Of a stretch of 47,640 nucleotides of DNA, positions 46,211-47,640 are shown in pieces (the first letter of the stretch is position 1; the number at the start of each line of letters is the position of its first letter). The notes beneath the pieces are model-generated. The model saw only the letters and a list, made by a program, of their open reading frames with translations, was not told the origin of the DNA and did not search any database. The position numbers and the translations under genes are program-made. The stretch covers positions 1 through 47,640 of the forward strand of contig JAGPVP010000048.1 of the NCBI GenBank assembly GCA_018066965.1, written 5' to 3'. The stretch comes from Zhongshania sp. GTDB taxonomy: Bacteria; Pseudomonadota; Gammaproteobacteria; Pseudomonadales; Spongiibacteraceae.

Positions 46211-46304
46211 AGAGGCTCCTCCGATGAGTTGACGTGGTTGTCACTCTATATGAGCAACAGTATAACTGCTCACCGCTCCGTGTTCAGTATTCCCCGATAA
46301 AAAA

Positions 46305-46333
46305 TTGCCAATTCGATCTAGGGTCGGTACAGT
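46305..46333 (+). promoter_or_regulatory. Candidate zapE promoter
   Basis: TTGCCA (46305-46310), a 17-nt spacer and TACAGT (46328-46333) match consensus at 5 of 6 and 4 of 6 positions. The predicted start is about 25 nt before the zapE ATG. The gap 46211-46362 is the divergent space between zapG and zapE. Confidence 0.4.
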
Positions 46334-46362
46334 TGCGCCCGTCTTGAAAGAGGCTATAAGGA

Positions 46363-47472
46363 ATGTCTACACCGATACAGCGCTATCAACACGACCTAAC
46401 TCAAGCCGATTTTTCCTATGATCCGGCTCAAGAACATGCAGTTCAGTGCTTGCAGCGTTTATACGAAGATTTACTCGCTCAGCCATCGCAGCATAATACC
46501 GGCTTTTTTGCGCGCGTAAGTGCGCGCTTTAGTGGTCGTGGCGAGGCTGCGCCTGCTATTCGAGGTTTGTATTTTTGGGGTGGTGTGGGGCGGGGCAAGA
46601 CGTATTTGATGGATACGTTTTTTGATACTTTGCCTTTTGAGAATAAAATGCGCGCGCACTTCCATCGCTTTATGCAGCGTGTACATCGCGAATTAAAGTC
46701 ACTATCTGGCGAGAAAAATCCGCTGGTTATTGTTGCAGATCGCATTGCGGACGAAGCTAGGGTGATTTGCTTTGATGAATTTTTTGTCTCAGACATCACC
46801 GATGCGATGATCTTGGCGGGTTTGTTTGATCGTCTTTTTGCTCGTGGCGTGGTGCTGGTAGCGACGTCAAATATCATCCCTGATGGTTTGTATAAAGATG
46901 GTTTGCAGCGCGCACGGTTTTTGCCTGCCATCGCCTTGATAAAAGAGCGCGTCGATGTGGTTAATGTCGATGGTGGTGTTGACTACCGCCTGCGGGCGCT
47001 GGAGCAGGCCGAGCTTTACTATCACCCGCTGGGCGAGGCGGCAGATCAAAGTTTGGCGCAGAGCTTTAAGCGTTTGGCGCCAGAGGCCGCCTGCGCTGAT
47101 CAGCAGCTTGATATAGAGGGGCGGCAAATTCAGGCCCTATTTGTTGCTGACGACGTGGCGTGGTTTGATTTTTCTGAGCTGTGCGACGGGCCGCGCAGTC
47201 AATACGATTATATTGAGCTGGCGCGAGTTTTCCATGCGGTGCTCATTAGTAATGTGCCGCAAATGGGCGTGGGCCGCGATGATCAGGCGCGACGTTTTAT
47301 TAATTTGATAGATGAGTTTTACGACCGCAACGTGAAGCTGGTATTATCTGCGGCCGCTCCGCTGGAACAGCTATATACCGGTGGTCGTTTGGATTTTGAG
47401 TTTGAGCGTACCCAGAGTCGTTTGCTTGAAATGCAATCTGAGGAATATTTGGCCTGCGAGCACCGGCCTTAG
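46363..47472 (+). CDS. zapE: Cell division ATPase ZapE (AFG1 family)
   Basis: ZapE is an AFG1-like ATPase that binds FtsZ and is needed for division under low oxygen or heat in E. coli. The 369-aa protein has Walker A GGVGRGKT at residues 73-80, an FHRFMQRVHREL segment, Walker B VICFDEFFVSDITDA, and ATSNIIPDGLYKDGLQRARF typical of AFG1. It precedes rplM, as in Pseudomonas and E. coli, with its own 107-bp gap. Confidence 0.96.
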   Translation: MSTPIQRYQHDLTQADFSYDPAQEHAVQCLQRLYEDLLAQPSQHNTGFFARVSARFSGRGEAAPAIRGLYFWGGVGRGKTYLMDTFFDTLPFENKMRAHFHRFMQRVHRELKSLSGEKNPLVIVADRIADEARVICFDEFFVSDITDAMILAGLFDRLFARGVVLVATSNIIPDGLYKDGLQRARFLPAIALIKERVDVVNVDGGVDYRLRALEQAELYYHPLGEAADQSLAQSFKRLAPEAACADQQLDIEGRQIQALFVADDVAWFDFSELCDGPRSQYDYIELARVFHAVLISNVPQMGVGRDDQARRFINLIDEFYDRNVKLVLSAAAPLEQLYTGGRLDFEFERTQSRLLEMQSEEYLACEHRP

Positions 47473-47510
47473 GTCATCGAGAATTATGACTTATAAAAGC
47501 AATATTCCAC

Positions 47511-47539
47511 TTGAAAAACCCTTGGCGCTTATGTAGTAT
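47511..47539 (+). promoter_or_regulatory. Sigma-70 promoter of rplM
   Basis: TTGAAA (47511-47516), a 17-nt spacer and TAGTAT (47534-47539) form a good sigma-70 promoter. The predicted start near 47546 leaves a 5' leader of about 34 nt before the rplM ATG, which includes GGGCCC and a GGCGAG ribosome site. Confidence 0.7.
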
Positions 47540-47579
47540 TCGCGCTCTTTGTTCGGTACGGGCCCTATAGGCGAGAAAC

Positions 47580-47640
47580 ATGAAAACCTTAAGCGCAAAA
47601 CCCAGTGACGTAATACACGACTGGTACGTAGTAGACGCCG
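47580..47640 (+). CDS. rplM: 50S ribosomal protein L13, 5' part only
   Basis: Only the first 20 codons are in the window (MKTLSAKPSDVIHDWYVVDA). They match the L13 N terminus, in which DWYVVDA is highly conserved. L13 binds 23S rRNA early in large-subunit assembly. rpsI is expected next, outside the window. Confidence 0.9.
   Translation, partial: MKTLSAKPSDVIHDWYVVDA

Noticed and set aside
46335-46362. TTGCGC-16-TATAAG as a promoter for a leaderless zapE mRNA
   Set aside because: The start of transcription would fall at or past the ATG although the gene has a ribosome site; the promoter at 46305-46333 fits better.

Overview
The window is a stretch of gammaproteobacterial core chromosome. 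Gene order is close to the Pseudomonas arrangement in several blocks: hemA-prfA-prmC, gatCAB beside mreBCD-maf-rng-yhdP, npr-rapZ-ptsN-hpf-rpoN-lptB-lptA-lptC-kdsC-kdsD, and murA-hisG-hisD-hisC-degS up to zapE and rplM. With moderate GC content, a short-form HisG, a PA4642-like protein and long L25, this suggests a marine Pseudomonas relative, perhaps Cellvibrionales/Spongiibacteraceae. That placement is inference; nothing fixes a genus. I see no insertion sequence, prophage, CRISPR array, restriction system or toxin-antitoxin pair.

Layout. 1-386 is non-coding, rich in inverted repeats, with two copies of a 27-bp imperfect repeat. Next on the minus strand come tRNA-Met, ychF, pth, rplY, prs, tRNA-Gln, ispE, lolB and a TPR lipoprotein. 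7535-11525 (+) is hemA-prfA-prmC-moeB-like, with the last three overlapping. 11653-16336 is a mixed accessory block: DoxX protein, DEAD-box helicase, CysZ, a small exported six-cysteine protein, a CWC cysteine-rich protein, an Smr protein and a PA4642-like protein. 16369-19650 (-) is gatB-gatA-gatC, divergent from 19911-29102 (+): mreB-mreC-mreD, maf, rng, yhdP, nitrilase. 29111-38184 (-) holds darP, mgtE, the nitrogen-PTS/rapZ/hpf/rpoN cluster and the LPS genes. 38377-43762 (+) is mlaC, ibaG, murA, hisG, hisD, hisC. The right end holds degS (-), a NIF3 protein (+), zapG (-), zapE (+) and the first 20 codons of rplM.

How it fits together. Much of the window serves the envelope: MreBCD and MurA for cell wall; KdsD/KdsC and LptA/B/C for LPS; LolB for lipoproteins; YhdP and MlaC for phospholipid traffic; DegS for envelope stress; ZapE and ZapG for division. 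The other theme is translation: two tRNAs, GatCAB, HemA (using Glu-tRNA), RF1 and its methylase PrmC, Pth, L25, L13, HPF, YchF and DarP.

I found no clear new multi-gene system. The best leads are smaller: mreC appears to start with ATT behind an ideal Shine-Dalgarno; mlaC stands alone without its transporter genes; a perfect 10-bp hairpin lies in the early coding region of ptsN; the mreD start codon sits in a hairpin; and a six-cysteine exported protein ends exactly where a CWC protein ends on the other strand.
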